This document shows, piece by piece, positions 1 to 8,681 of a stretch of DNA of 64,000 nt. A program made the translations under genes and the position numbers. Origin of the DNA: Bacteroidota bacterium (lineage in GTDB: Bacteria; Chloroflexota; Anaerolineae; Aggregatilineales; Phototrophicaceae); contig JAPUDW010000137.1 of NCBI GenBank assembly GCA_027492915.1, positions 1-64,000 of the forward strand, in the 5' to 3' direction. Under the pieces are notes generated by a model. It searched no databases. It was not told the DNA's origin and saw only the letters and a list, made by a program, of their open reading frames with translations. Position 1 is the stretch's first letter. Every line of letters starts with the position of its first letter.

Positions 1-93
1 TTGTGGCGGGTTCAGTAAGCGGTCAGCCGCGTCGAGCAGATCGCGAAGCCGGTTACCGATTTTGTCCAATGGACTCTGCTTTTGTTTTGCCAC
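1..93 (-). CDS. Partial CDS, N-terminus only, unknown function
   Basis: This is an open frame of 31 codons that runs off the left edge of the window. It starts at a GTG (positions 93-91) with an AAAGGG-type ribosome binding site about 8 nt upstream. The visible peptide is short, charged and probably helical (it contains KIGNRLRDLLDAADRLL), which looks like an amphipathic helix. No family can be recognised from 31 residues. The gene points away from the tRNA and lies downstream of its terminator, so it is probably transcribed separately. Confidence 0.45.
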   Translation of the reverse strand, partial: MAKQKQSPLDKIGNRLRDLLDAADRLLNPPQ

Positions 94-153
94 AATACAG
101 CCCTTTCATCGATTTGCACCACTGAAAGTCCATCAGTGGCAGCGGTGTGGAAA

Positions 154-193
154 CAAAAAACCCCTATGACCACTTAAGCTGGTTATTGAGGGG
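154..193 (-). terminator. Rho-independent terminator after tRNA-Ala
   Basis: Read on the minus strand, a G/C-anchored hairpin (CCCC arm from 193, GGGG arm ending at 161, imperfect middle) is followed at once by a run of six T. It sits about 45 nt downstream of the 3' end of the tRNA, as expected for a monocistronic tRNA transcript. Confidence 0.8.
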
Positions 194-236
194 CGAGGCG
201 GCTTTGATATGCAAATTGGGGGTAAGCTTGCTTCTA

Positions 237-309
237 TGGACCTAAAGGGACTCGAACCCTTGACCTCTTCAATGCCATTGAAGCGCTCTCCCAACTGAGC
301 TATAGGCCC
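237..309 (-). tRNA. tRNA-Ala (anticodon GGC)
   Basis: The 73 nt fold into a complete cloverleaf on the minus strand. The acceptor stem GGGCCTA pairs with TAGGTCC (one G-U pair) and is followed by discriminator A at position 237. The D-arm is GCTC/GAGC. The anticodon stem CTTCA/TGAAG carries the loop ATGGCAT, giving anticodon GGC, which reads GCC/GCU alanine codons. The T-arm is AAGGG-TTCGAGT-CCCTT. The CCA end is not encoded. A promoter lies directly upstream and a terminator downstream, so it is probably a single-gene transcript. Confidence 0.97.
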
Positions 310-322
310 GTGATAGGCGAGC

Positions 323-351
323 ATTGTAGCCGCTTCATCCTGTCATGTCAA
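323..351 (-). promoter_or_regulatory. Sigma70-type promoter of tRNA-Ala
   Basis: On the minus strand a perfect -35 box TTGACA (351-346) is separated by 17 nt from a -10 box TACAAT (328-323). The -10 ends 13 nt before the first tRNA base. This is one of the clearest promoters in the window and indicates a housekeeping sigma factor with the usual TTGACA/TATAAT preference. Confidence 0.88.
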
Positions 352-618
352 TACTACACAGAATACAGCCATTTTTTGATTTTGGCTATAGGCCAAAGGT
401 GTTTTTAACACAATTATAGTGCTTTAGTTACGCTCCTGCTCATAAAAAACTATACAAATCGCCCCACGCGGGTTAACTCTCCCTCAGTTAGTTGAAAACA
501 GGGTGATAATCCACCCAAAAACTTCTCATCTTTTGTGGTTCTAACAGATGGATGACATTGCAGCGCATTCACTGTTACAATTTAGTATCTCAATATTGGA
601 GGGCGACAAGGAGCCATT

Positions 619-1446
619 ATGCACGTCTCGGCTTTATACACCTACCCGATTAAATCCTGCGGCGGTTTGTCCCACACGGCGGTTAACTTTGATCACCGCG
701 GCCCGACGTGGGATCGGCGTTGGGTGGTGGCGGACTCGGACGGCATGTTTATTACCCAGCGTGAACTACCGCCGATGGCCCTGATCCAGCCGCGCTTTAT
801 GGACGATACGCTGCTGCTAACCGCGCCGGGGATGAGCGACATCCGCGTCAACTTGGATGCTGACCGCGATGCGACCAAACCGGTGCGCATATGGAAAGAC
901 ACAGCACAGGCATGGGACGAGGGCGACGCGCTGGCACAATGGTTCAGCGACTACTTAAAAGTAGATGCCCGTTTAATGCGTATGACCGATGACCACCGGC
1001 GGATTGTCGACCCGAACTATTCCCCTTACGAAGCGACCGTCAGCTTTGCCGATGGTTATCCGGCGCTGATTATTTCGGAAGCATCGTTGGATGACCTCAA
1101 CCAGCGGTTAGTCGAGCGTGGCTCAGTAGCCATTCCGATGAAGCGCTTCCGCCCGAACATTGTGATTGCCGACAGTGAAGCCTATGCCGAGGACACATGG
1201 CGCGAAGCCCAAATTGGCGATATGACGTTTGATATTGTCAAAGCCTGCGCCCGCTGTGTGATGACCACGGTTGACCCCGCGACCGGCAAGATACCGAATA
1301 AGGCCGAGCCGCTGGCAACACTCAGCACCTACCGCAAGCACACGCGCGGCGTTATGTTTGGGCAGAACAGCATCCACCGCGCACCCGGCACGCTCAAGGT
1401 CGGTGATGTGGTCACCGTCATCGAGACACAGGCCGAGATGGTATAA
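619..1446 (+). CDS. MOSC domain protein (YcbX/mARC-like)
   Basis: This 275-residue protein has the two-part layout of the mARC/YcbX group: an N-terminal MOSC beta-barrel region (about 1-115) that opens with LYTYPIKSCGG, followed by the MOSC domain (about 130-270). The diagnostic stretch is CARCVMTTVDPATG near residue 212; in mARC the equivalent Cys binds the molybdenum cofactor and the TTVDP.TG sequence follows it. By family it should be a molybdenum-dependent reductase or sulfur-transfer protein, perhaps reducing N-hydroxylated compounds with a separate electron donor. The ATG at 619 follows an AAGGAG site. No 2Fe-2S ferredoxin domain is fused, unlike some homologues, and no molybdopterin genes are nearby. 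The substrate is unknown. Confidence 0.9.
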   Translation: MHVSALYTYPIKSCGGLSHTAVNFDHRGPTWDRRWVVADSDGMFITQRELPPMALIQPRFMDDTLLLTAPGMSDIRVNLDADRDATKPVRIWKDTAQAWDEGDALAQWFSDYLKVDARLMRMTDDHRRIVDPNYSPYEATVSFADGYPALIISEASLDDLNQRLVERGSVAIPMKRFRPNIVIADSEAYAEDTWREAQIGDMTFDIVKACARCVMTTVDPATGKIPNKAEPLATLSTYRKHTRGVMFGQNSIHRAPGTLKVGDVVTVIETQAEMV

Positions 1447-1594
1447 TTCGCGTAATTGAATAGGAGTCCCGCAACATGTGGTAAGTGATTTCTGAATGAC
1501 GATGCCGACCGTATTCCAGTTGAATAAGTTCATTTGGAACACGGGGTTTTTGCTTGTACTCATTTCGACAATCACAACCACTTAGGAGACTCCC

Positions 1595-2524
1595 ATGAGC
1601 CAGAAGATTCACCTTGATACCGACCTCGGCGGGGATATGGACGACCTCGCCGCCCTCGCGATGCTGCTGAAATGGCCTGACATCACCCTTACCGGCGTGA
1701 CCACCAACGCCGAGTCGAATGGCAGACGCGCTGGATATGTGCGCTATGTGCTTGACCACACCGATAATAACCATGTGCCTGTAGCGGCAGGCGCGGATTT
1801 GAGCGAAGGTTACTTCCGCTACCCCGAACTCGGTTACCCGCCAGAAGCTGAGAATTGGCCGGAGGCAGTTGCCCCACACCCCAACCCGACCGATGACGCT
1901 GTTGAACTGTTGAAGGCGAGTGTTGAGCAGGGAGCGGTATTGGTGGGCATCGGCGCGTTCACTAACTTCATGCTGCTTGACCAGAAGTACCCCGGCATCC
2001 TGCGCGATGCAAAACTGTATGTGATGGGCGGCTACGTTTACGATATTCCACAGGGCTACCCGCAGTTCAACCGCGAGGACGACTGGAATATGCAGTTGGA
2101 TGTGACCGCCACGCGCTACATCTTTGACCACGCCGACCCGACGCTGGTACCGCTGACGCTGACCGCTCAAACCGCGATGTGCCATGCCGATCTGCCAGCG
2201 TTGGCGAATGCGGGATGGCTCGGCAAGCTGCTGGTGCGGCAGGCGGATGTGTTCGCCCGTACCGAGAATCTCGCGGGGCGACACGGCGCGACCTCACCGG
2301 CATTACCCGCCGATTTCATCAACTTCCACCACGATCCGCTGGCCTGTGCGATTGCGCTGGGGTGGCATGAAGGGGTGACGATTGACACCGTGCCGTTGAG
2401 ATTGGAAGTGCGTGATACCTACCTCTATGAAACGCCGGATGCAAGCGGCAGGCCAACGCGGTTGGTGACCGCCATCAACGCCGAAGCGTTCAATCGCTAT
2501 TGGCTAGAGGTAGTCACGAGCTAA
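1595..2524 (+). CDS. Nucleoside hydrolase (inosine/uridine-preferring family)
   Basis: This 309-residue protein belongs to the ribonucleoside hydrolase family, which splits the N-glycosidic bond of nucleosides to ribose and free base in salvage. The N-terminal calcium-binding aspartate cluster is DTDLGGDMDD (residues 8-17), a common variant of the canonical DTDPGIDD. Further family features are the GIGAFTN stretch near residue 118, the VMGG segment near 144, and a C-terminal HHDPLACA motif that contributes His/Asp ligands. Length is typical. An AGGAG site precedes the ATG. The gene is about 150 nt downstream of the MOSC gene on the same strand and may be co-transcribed. No base transporter is next to it, so substrate preference cannot be told. 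Confidence 0.92.
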   Translation: MSQKIHLDTDLGGDMDDLAALAMLLKWPDITLTGVTTNAESNGRRAGYVRYVLDHTDNNHVPVAAGADLSEGYFRYPELGYPPEAENWPEAVAPHPNPTDDAVELLKASVEQGAVLVGIGAFTNFMLLDQKYPGILRDAKLYVMGGYVYDIPQGYPQFNREDDWNMQLDVTATRYIFDHADPTLVPLTLTAQTAMCHADLPALANAGWLGKLLVRQADVFARTENLAGRHGATSPALPADFINFHHDPLACAIALGWHEGVTIDTVPLRLEVRDTYLYETPDASGRPTRLVTAINAEAFNRYWLEVVTS

Positions 2525-2683
2525 GAAGATTAAATTTCGTAGAACATTTGTTTATTGTAATACGTGGGGAGGTAAGATGTACCCACCCCACGCCGCGTCT
2601 GGTAACGGTACACAACGCTGAACCGCATCACACATAGCAAGTTACAAAGCTACTCATCACGCATACTAGCGCAAGGGGACGAT

Positions 2684-4309
2684 ATGACGTTGACTGGAAC
2701 TAATAACGCGCGCAAAGAAACAACCGCGCCGCCGCGTGCCGGACGCCGCGAATGGATCGGCATGTTGGTTTTACTGCTGCCGACCATGCTAATCGCGATG
2801 GATTTGACGGTACTACACCTCGCCGTCCCGCACCTGAGCGAAGCGCTCAAACCAAGCAGCACTCAACTGCTGTGGATTGTCGATATTTACGGCTTCATGA
2901 TTGCCGGTTCGCTGGTGACAATGGGTACACTCGGCGACCGCATTGGCCGTCGAAAACTGCTGATGATCGGCGCGACCGCCTTCGGTATCACCTCGGTTTT
3001 AGCAGCCTATTCAACAACACCCGCCCTCTTAATTGCGACCCGCGCGCTGATGGGGATCGCCGGCGCGACGTTGATGCCTTCCACCATGTCGCTCATCCGC
3101 AACATGTTCCTTGACCCGCGCCAGCGCACCGTCGCCATCGGCATCTGGGTTTCGGGCTTCTCGGCTGGCAGTGCCATCGGCCCGCTGGTTGGCGGCTTCC
3201 TGCTGGAACATTTCTCGTGGGGGTCGGTATTCTTGATCGCCGTGCCGGTCATGGTGCTGCTGCTGGTGGCCGCACCACTGCTGCTGCCGGAATATAAAGA
3301 CCCGAACCCCGGCCGCTTTGACCTGCTCAGCGCGATTATGTCGCTGACGGCGGTGCTGACCATTATCTTCGGACTTAAGCTCATGGCGGAGTCGGGTATC
3401 GCCCTGTTGCCAGTTATCTCGGTCGTTGTCGGTATCGTCGTCGGTACATTGTTCGTGCAGCGCCAGCGCCGTTTGGCCGACCCGCTGATCGACCTGCGCC
3501 TGTTCCGCATTCCGGCGTTCAGTGCTTCGCTGGCGATTAACACCTCGGCCATTTTCGTAGGCTTCGGCTCATTCCTGTTCATCGCTCAATACCTGCAACT
3601 CGTACTCGGCCTCTCGCCCTTGGAAGCCGGTTTGTGGTCGGTACCGGGGGCTATTGCCAATGTTGTGGGTTCGAATATCGCGCCGTATGTTGTGCGGCGT
3701 GTGCGTCCGGCGACGGTGATTGCTATCGGCATGGTATTCGTCGCTGTCGGCTTGGGGATGATTACCCAGATTGGCGTGAACTCGCTGGCGCTGGTGGTCA
3801 TCGGCAACACTATTTTGTCGGTGGGTTTCGGTTTCATCTTCACGCTCACCAACGATATGATTATCGGTGCCGCGCCGCCGGAACGCGCTGGTGCCGCCTC
3901 GGCTATTTCTGAAACCAGCAACGAACTTGGCGGTTCATTGGGTATCGCCATCCTCGGCAGCATCGGCCTCGCCATTTATCGCGGCCAAATTGCCACCTCA
4001 GTACCGGCTACCATGCCAGCCGAAGCCATCCATGCCGCCCAAGAAACCCTCGGCGGAGCATTCGTCGCCGCATCTCAGCTAACCGAGTCGCTGGGAACAG
4101 CGCTTACCGCCGCTGCCCGCGAAGCCTTCACCCACGCTTTGCAGGTGACATCGACGGTTGGCTTCGTGGTCGCTATCGGCCTAGGCATACTGGCGGTTGT
4201 GGCGCTGCGGAATGTGCAGCCGCATACCGAAGGTGACTCGCATGGACATGGTGAACCGGTACGCGAACCCGCCATTGTCCCGCAGGCCAAAGCCCCCGTC
4301 GGTGACTAA
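2684..4309 (+). CDS. MFS drug efflux pump, DHA2 / QacA-SmvA type
   Basis: This 541-residue integral membrane protein has the length and hydrophobic pattern of the 14-TM DHA2 family of proton-coupled multidrug exporters. Motif D1 appears in TM1 (AMDLTVLHLAVP, residues 38-49), motif A in loop 2-3 (GTLGDRIGRRKLLMIG), and motif C, typical of antiporters, in TM5 (GFSAGSAIGPLVGG). The aspartate in TM1 is characteristic of QacA-like pumps for cationic compounds. The N-terminus is short and cytoplasmic, and the C-terminus ends in a His/Glu-rich tail. A weak AAGGGG site precedes the ATG. No TetR or MarR regulator is adjacent. The substrate cannot be read from the sequence. Confidence 0.9.
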   Translation: MTLTGTNNARKETTAPPRAGRREWIGMLVLLLPTMLIAMDLTVLHLAVPHLSEALKPSSTQLLWIVDIYGFMIAGSLVTMGTLGDRIGRRKLLMIGATAFGITSVLAAYSTTPALLIATRALMGIAGATLMPSTMSLIRNMFLDPRQRTVAIGIWVSGFSAGSAIGPLVGGFLLEHFSWGSVFLIAVPVMVLLLVAAPLLLPEYKDPNPGRFDLLSAIMSLTAVLTIIFGLKLMAESGIALLPVISVVVGIVVGTLFVQRQRRLADPLIDLRLFRIPAFSASLAINTSAIFVGFGSFLFIAQYLQLVLGLSPLEAGLWSVPGAIANVVGSNIAPYVVRRVRPATVIAIGMVFVAVGLGMITQIGVNSLALVVIGNTILSVGFGFIFTLTNDMIIGAAPPERAGAASAISETSNELGGSLGIAILGSIGLAIYRGQIATSVPATMPAEAIHAAQETLGGAFVAASQLTESLGTALTAAAREAFTHALQVTSTVGFVVAIGLGILAVVALRNVQPHTEGDSHGHGEPVREPAIVPQAKAPVGD

Positions 4310-4346
4310 TTAGCCGCTTCTCTACATCTCAATAGCCTTCACCTCG

Positions 4347-4490
4347 CTCTCCTTATTACTATGGGGAGGGCTGGGGTGGGGTTAATTGGTGCCAACCCAA
4401 TTAACCAAGATAGGTTAATATCCTCAGCCATTCGACCTAATCCCCTCACCCCTAACCCTCTCCCAACCGCTGAGTACAGCTAGGAGAGGG
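4347..4490. repeat. Cluster of three palindromic intergenic elements
   Basis: The gap between the efflux pump and the amidohydrolase holds three inverted repeats. The first is CTCTCC/GGGGAG around TTATTACTAT, followed by a G-rich tail ending in GGGGTGGGGTT. The second is a perfect 10-bp stem, GGTTAATTGG/CCAATTAACC (4380-4406). The third is CCCTCTCC/GGAGAGGG (4456-4490). The first resembles elements at 36984 and 31552, with a shared TTACTAYGGGG core and GGGGT tail, so it looks like a dispersed REP-like family. It may also end transcription of the upstream gene. Confidence 0.7.
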
Positions 4491-4573
4491 GGTCGATGCA
4501 AATTGCATGATAAGTTCTTCGCCCTGAGGGAGAAGGATTTAGGTTGAGGGTTTATCAAAACGAGGGTGTCAAC

Positions 4574-6196
4574 ATGGCAGACTATGATCTCATTTTGCGT
4601 GATGGCTTGATTTACGATGGCAGCGGCCAACCACCCGTGCGGGGTGATGTGGCAATTAAGGGTGACAAGATCGCGGCAGTTGGCAGCCTCGGCACAGCGA
4701 CGGCTGACCGCGAAATCCCCCTCAATGGCCTCGCAGTCGCTCCCGGTTTCATCAACATGCTCAGTTGGTCGGTCGAGTCGTTGATTGAGGATGGGCGGTC
4801 GCAAAGTGAAATCCGGCAGGGTGTGACGCTCGAAGTCATGGGCGAAGGCACGTCGATGGGGCCGATGAGCCCCGCCATGAAAGCCAGCCGGACGCGCGGT
4901 ATCCTCGGCAACAGCCACATTCATTACGACATCGAATGGACGACGCTCGGTGAATACCTCGACTATTTAGAGAAGCGCGGTGTTTCCACTAACATCGCCT
5001 CGTTCGTGGGTTCCGGCACACTGCGCACTTACGCGATGGGCGACAATGACCGCCCGCCGACAGAGGAAGAACTTGAGGCGATGGCGAACCTCGTGCGGCA
5101 GGCGATGGAAGAAGGCGCGATGGGCATGTCCGCCGCGCTCATCTACCCACCCGCGGCTTACGCCAGCACCGAAGAATTGATCGAACTGGCGAAGGCGGTT
5201 GCCGAGTATGACGGCATGTATATCTCACACATCCGCAACGAGGGCAGCACGTTCGTGGAGGCGGTGCAAGAGTTCCTACGCATCGTGCGCGAGGCGGATG
5301 TTACGGGCGAAATCTACCATTTGAAGGCCGCTGGCAGCTCTAACTGGCATAAAATGGATGAGGTCATTAAGCTGGTGCAGCAGGCGCGGGATGAAGGCTT
5401 GCCTGTGACCGCCGACATGTATAACTACGAGTTTTCCGGCACGGGGTTGTCATCGTGTATCCCGCCGTGGGCACACGATGGTGGGCATGGTGACTTGATG
5501 AAGCGGCTGCAAGACCCCGCTACCCGCGAACGCATCAAACACGACATGAACACGCCCAGCCTCGCGTGGGAGAATATGTACAACGAGTATGGGCCGACGC
5601 GCATCCTGCTTTCCGGCTTCCGCAACGACGCGCTCAAGAAATACACGGGCAAGTGGCTGGCGGAAGTCGCGGCTGAACGCGGTACCGCACCTGACGAAAC
5701 GCTGATGGATTTGATCGTGGAGGACGACAGCCGCATCTTCACCATGTACTTCTGTATGTCGGAGGATAACCTACGCAAACAGGTTCAAGTGCCTTGGGTC
5801 AGCGTGTGTTCGGATGCCGAGTCGCAAGCGCCGGAAGGTGTATTCCTCCAGCAGAACCCGCACCCCCGCGCCTATGGTTCGTTTGCCCGCTTCCTCGGCA
5901 AGTTCGTGCGCGACGAAGGGTTGATCCCTCTGGAAGAAGCCGTGCGTAAGCTCACCAGCTTTTCGGCAGAAAACCTCAAAATTAAGGATCGTGGTTGGTT
6001 GAAACCCGATTACTTCGCCGATGTGGTGGTGTTCGACCCCGCCAAGGTGCAAGACTTCGCCACACCGGACAAGCCGCACCAGTATTCACAAGGGATGGTG
6101 CATGTGTTCGTGAACGGTGTGCAGGTGCTGGCGGACGGCGAACATACCGGCGCGAAACCGGGGCGTGTGGTGCGCGGGCCGGGGTATAAGGGTTAG
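4574..6196 (+). CDS. D-aminoacylase-like amidohydrolase lacking the HxH motif
   Basis: This 540-residue protein is related to N-acyl-D-amino-acid deacylases (amidohydrolase superfamily). It has the N-terminal beta-sandwich segment (DYDLILRDGLIYDGSG), the ISHIRNEG and IYHLKAAG His motifs in the TIM barrel, and the C-terminal sandwich return (DVVVFDPAKVQD). The usual PGFIDxHxHxD metal motif is instead PGFINMLSWSVES (residues 57-69), so Asp61, His63 and His65 are Asn, Leu and Trp. Known members of this sub-branch share this change as far as I recall, so metal binding must differ from the classic enzyme. I chose the ATG at 4574 (GAGGGTG site 8 nt upstream) over the in-frame start at 4544, which has no ribosome binding site. 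The substrate is unknown; an N-acyl-D-amino acid or related amide is a guess. Confidence 0.82.
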   Translation: MADYDLILRDGLIYDGSGQPPVRGDVAIKGDKIAAVGSLGTATADREIPLNGLAVAPGFINMLSWSVESLIEDGRSQSEIRQGVTLEVMGEGTSMGPMSPAMKASRTRGILGNSHIHYDIEWTTLGEYLDYLEKRGVSTNIASFVGSGTLRTYAMGDNDRPPTEEELEAMANLVRQAMEEGAMGMSAALIYPPAAYASTEELIELAKAVAEYDGMYISHIRNEGSTFVEAVQEFLRIVREADVTGEIYHLKAAGSSNWHKMDEVIKLVQQARDEGLPVTADMYNYEFSGTGLSSCIPPWAHDGGHGDLMKRLQDPATRERIKHDMNTPSLAWENMYNEYGPTRILLSGFRNDALKKYTGKWLAEVAAERGTAPDETLMDLIVEDDSRIFTMYFCMSEDNLRKQVQVPWVSVCSDAESQAPEGVFLQQNPHPRAYGSFARFLGKFVRDEGLIPLEEAVRKLTSFSAENLKIKDRGWLKPDYFADVVVFDPAKVQDFATPDKPHQYSQGMVHVFVNGVQVLADGEHTGAKPGRVVRGPGYKG

Positions 6197-6209
6197 TTTA
6201 TTATGCGAT

Positions 6210-6232
6210 GGCGAGGGGCAGCACCCCTCGCC
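6210..6232. terminator. Perfect hairpin between convergent genes
   Basis: A 9-bp perfect stem (GGCGAGGGG / CCCCTCGCC) with loop CAGCA lies 14 nt after the amidohydrolase stop and 15 nt before the end of the convergent secreted-protein gene. There is no T-run on either side. It may act as a bidirectional transcription barrier or be a REP-like unit. Confidence 0.55.
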
Positions 6233-6246
6233 GTAATGACTGCTGC

Positions 6247-6933
6247 TCAGGGAAGGCTGCAAAAATCGTCGGTATCTTTGAAGCCTTTTGTTACCAAGAA
6301 GTTGTAAAAATTAGCCTCGGACAAAGTATAGTTTCCAACTTCGCTTCCAGAGTAGGTGGTTCCGGCAGGGCAAAGGCCGCCATCGCCCGCCACGTTATCG
6401 GCGATGATATACCAGCTTTCTTCAAATGAACCGTCATTCCCGGCATCTTGCGTTATAAAAATGCCAGTCAGGCATATCGTGTAACCACCACCGAAAAACA
6501 CCCCACAAAACGTTGCTGGAGTAGCCGTAGGCACAATCGCCGTTGGTGCGAGGCTGGTGGGTATCAGCCTTGGTACAACCGGAATACCGGGTAGTAAGAT
6601 CCCACATTCATCCGGTACTTGTTCGCGGGTCAGCGTACCATCGTTAAAACGTGCCATATACCAGCCGCATTTCCACGCCCATTCAACCTCCGCTCCGGTC
6701 GCTGAGCCATCCGCATGAAATCCGTTGTCGCATTTACCAGCCATCGTGCCACCGGTGTAACACTCATTATCGTTACTTGTATTTGGCTCTGGCGCAGCGG
6801 AAATGCTTTGAGCCGCCGGTGGATTGGTGGGTTGTACATTTCCGGGGGCAGATTGGGAATAAACGGGTAAGGCGGTGTATAAGAACAGAGCAGCGATGAT
6901 GAAGGTGATGCACAATATAAGGCGATGGCGCAT
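6247..6933 (-). CDS. Secreted Cys-containing protein, unknown function
   Basis: This 228-residue protein has a clear Sec signal peptide: MRHRLILC, then a hydrophobic core of about 15 residues, then a likely cleavage after LPVYS. The mature part has a low-complexity Pro/Asn-rich linker, a Cys-containing segment (NECYTGGTMAGKCDNGF, then WAWKCGWYMARFNDG), a Thr/Pro/Ala-rich spacer (about 120-140), and a second Cys-containing half (FCGVFFGGGYTICLTG). The eight or so cysteines suggest disulfide bonds outside the membrane. AGAGGA upstream of the ATG supports this start. No family is recognised. Pro/Thr spacers with PTATP-like sequence recur in other exported proteins of this genome (see 46888-48195). 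Confidence 0.75.
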   Translation of the reverse strand: MRHRLILCITFIIAALFLYTALPVYSQSAPGNVQPTNPPAAQSISAAPEPNTSNDNECYTGGTMAGKCDNGFHADGSATGAEVEWAWKCGWYMARFNDGTLTREQVPDECGILLPGIPVVPRLIPTSLAPTAIVPTATPATFCGVFFGGGYTICLTGIFITQDAGNDGSFEESWYIIADNVAGDGGLCPAGTTYSGSEVGNYTLSEANFYNFLVTKGFKDTDDFCSLP

Positions 6934-7406
6934 AAAAATCCTCTACGATGTTTTATTAATGTAGACACATCCTAAAGCAGCTACTTAATATATTGGATAA
7001 AGGTTATTAGCAAACATAGTCGCGCCCGACTTTGTATTGATTTGTGTGGAATCAACCTCGCGAACATTCGACTTAAAGGATTGGATTGGAAATGCTGCGA
7101 AAACTGCAAATACCGCAAATGCGGAATCAGCTTTTGATGGCGAATCTTAGAGAGCGAACTGCCGAATGCGCGTGAAATTCTGCAAATTCTGCGCGACAAA
7201 TGGCTGTAGAGATTTTATGGCGGCGTTGGCGGCGGTATAGCTATAATCCCATTTTTCCGCCATGAGCGCCATTCATGCGAGATATATCATTATAGAGTAG
7301 AACAAAAGGGCTAAAAAGTCAAATTAGAGTCTAGTTTGAAAGTGGGAAGTCGAAAAACTTTTACTCACGCAAGAAAAGTTCCATAACCCCGTTTCATTTA
7401 TCATCA
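6934..7406. other. Gap without convincing gene
   Basis: This 473-nt stretch has only an unconvincing 72-codon minus frame. It carries degenerate short repeats of the type GCAAATTCTGCAAATTCTGC (about 7175-7195) and an ATTTTATGGCGGCGTTGGCGG block (about 7215-7235). The latter recurs, inverted, near 37220-37255, and AAATTCTGCAAATTC recurs near 54000. No promoter or RNA gene was identified. Confidence 0.5.
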
Positions 7407-8536
7407 TTATGGTAACCAGAACAATTTTGGACGCGGCACATCCATTTGCGTTAAAGTAGAATTCTCAGTGATTTGTTGAAGATTCCCCCCATCTGCATTC
7501 ACGGTATAAATATAAGTGCCATTCTGATATTGATTAGAGAAGAAAGCTATTTTGGTGCTATCGGGTGACCACACAGCATCAAATTCACTTCCGTTCAAGC
7601 TTTGGGAGAGATTGTACAAATCTGTGCCATCCGTTTTAACCACAAAAATTTCACCCGTATTGTTTTGATCTCCTGACCGAAAAGCGATCTTTGAGCCGTC
7701 TGGCGACCAAACTGGAAATTCATGATGCGCAGCCGGAGCTTCTAGAAGGCGATGCATATTAGAACCATCAGTATTGACCAGATAAAGCTCAGCATTATGA
7801 AAATCTTTAGCTGAGAGTGTAAAAGCAATCTGACTTCCATCCGGTGACCATGCTATATCGCGAACATTGGTATCAATAAGCGCACTTAGTTTTTGTAAAT
7901 GACTTCCGTCGGCATTGGCAATGCATAGATATTGGTTATTGCTGCATGTAAATGCAATCTGTTTACTGCTTGGTGACCATATAACCTGAAACCCGTTATC
8001 GTTCTCGCTTGGTGATGGATCAAATATATTTGTCCCATCAGCGTCCATTACATGAATATCTGCGCTATATAATTGATTGTTCTCCGTATCTTTATTTAAA
8101 ACACTAAACGCAATACGCGAACCATCCGGTGACCAAACAGGCGACCCATAATCTTCTTTCCAAAATTGCTTTACATTATCAAATCTGTGAACTTCTTTTG
8201 GATCAATTATGCCGCTTACATAAGCCGGGCAAATCAACATTATTTTTGGCGAAAAACAGATTGAGACAAAGACATGCTGTTCATCGATAATGGACTGGCT
8301 ACCTATATTCTGAAATTTGTACTTGGAAGTGAAGCGCGCTTGTTTCGGTCAATTTCAAATACTCCTACTGTATAGAAATAATCAGGCTTAGCGTAATCCG
8401 TAAAAACCAATCGACCGGCGCTTGAAAATGATCTGAAAATTATTGATCTTAAGATTACGACGATAAGGACGGCACATATCAATACTGCCGCAACAGCATA
8501 GAAACGGATTTTTACCACGGTTCTACCTCGGCACAA
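7407..8536 (-). pseudogene. PD40/TolB-like propeller protein, frameshifted
   Basis: Two minus-strand frames fit together as one membrane-anchored propeller protein. The first (8536-8303) encodes a start, one TM helix (AVAAVLICAVLIVVILRS) and the first beta-strand (GRLVFTDY). The second, open from about 8348 to 7407, carries at least five PD40 blades with the repeated WSPDGSxIAF motif. A one-base shift near 8340-8348 would join EIDRN to a continuous reading frame that reaches MLICPAY at 8240 without a stop. The second frame's ATG at 8240 lies inside a blade-like segment (FVSICFSPKIM) and is unlikely to be a natural start. It is either a decayed gene or an assembly error. The intact product would be an extracytoplasmic or periplasm-facing propeller of about 375 residues, of unknown role. 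Confidence 0.75.
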
Positions 8537-8681
8537 TTAAACGGTAGCGATTTCTTGTAAGTATACAAGGTGAGCCGCCGAACAATCTATGTTTTGCTAT
8601 AATAAGTGCTGTTCGCAATCGACACGAGCCGTTCGCCAATTTCCATCGGCGAGCGGTACTGATCTAGCTTTGTGAGGCCAT

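Noticed and set aside
6981-7199. 72-codon minus frame
   Set aside because: It lies in low-complexity repeat sequence with no ribosome binding site and an improbable composition.
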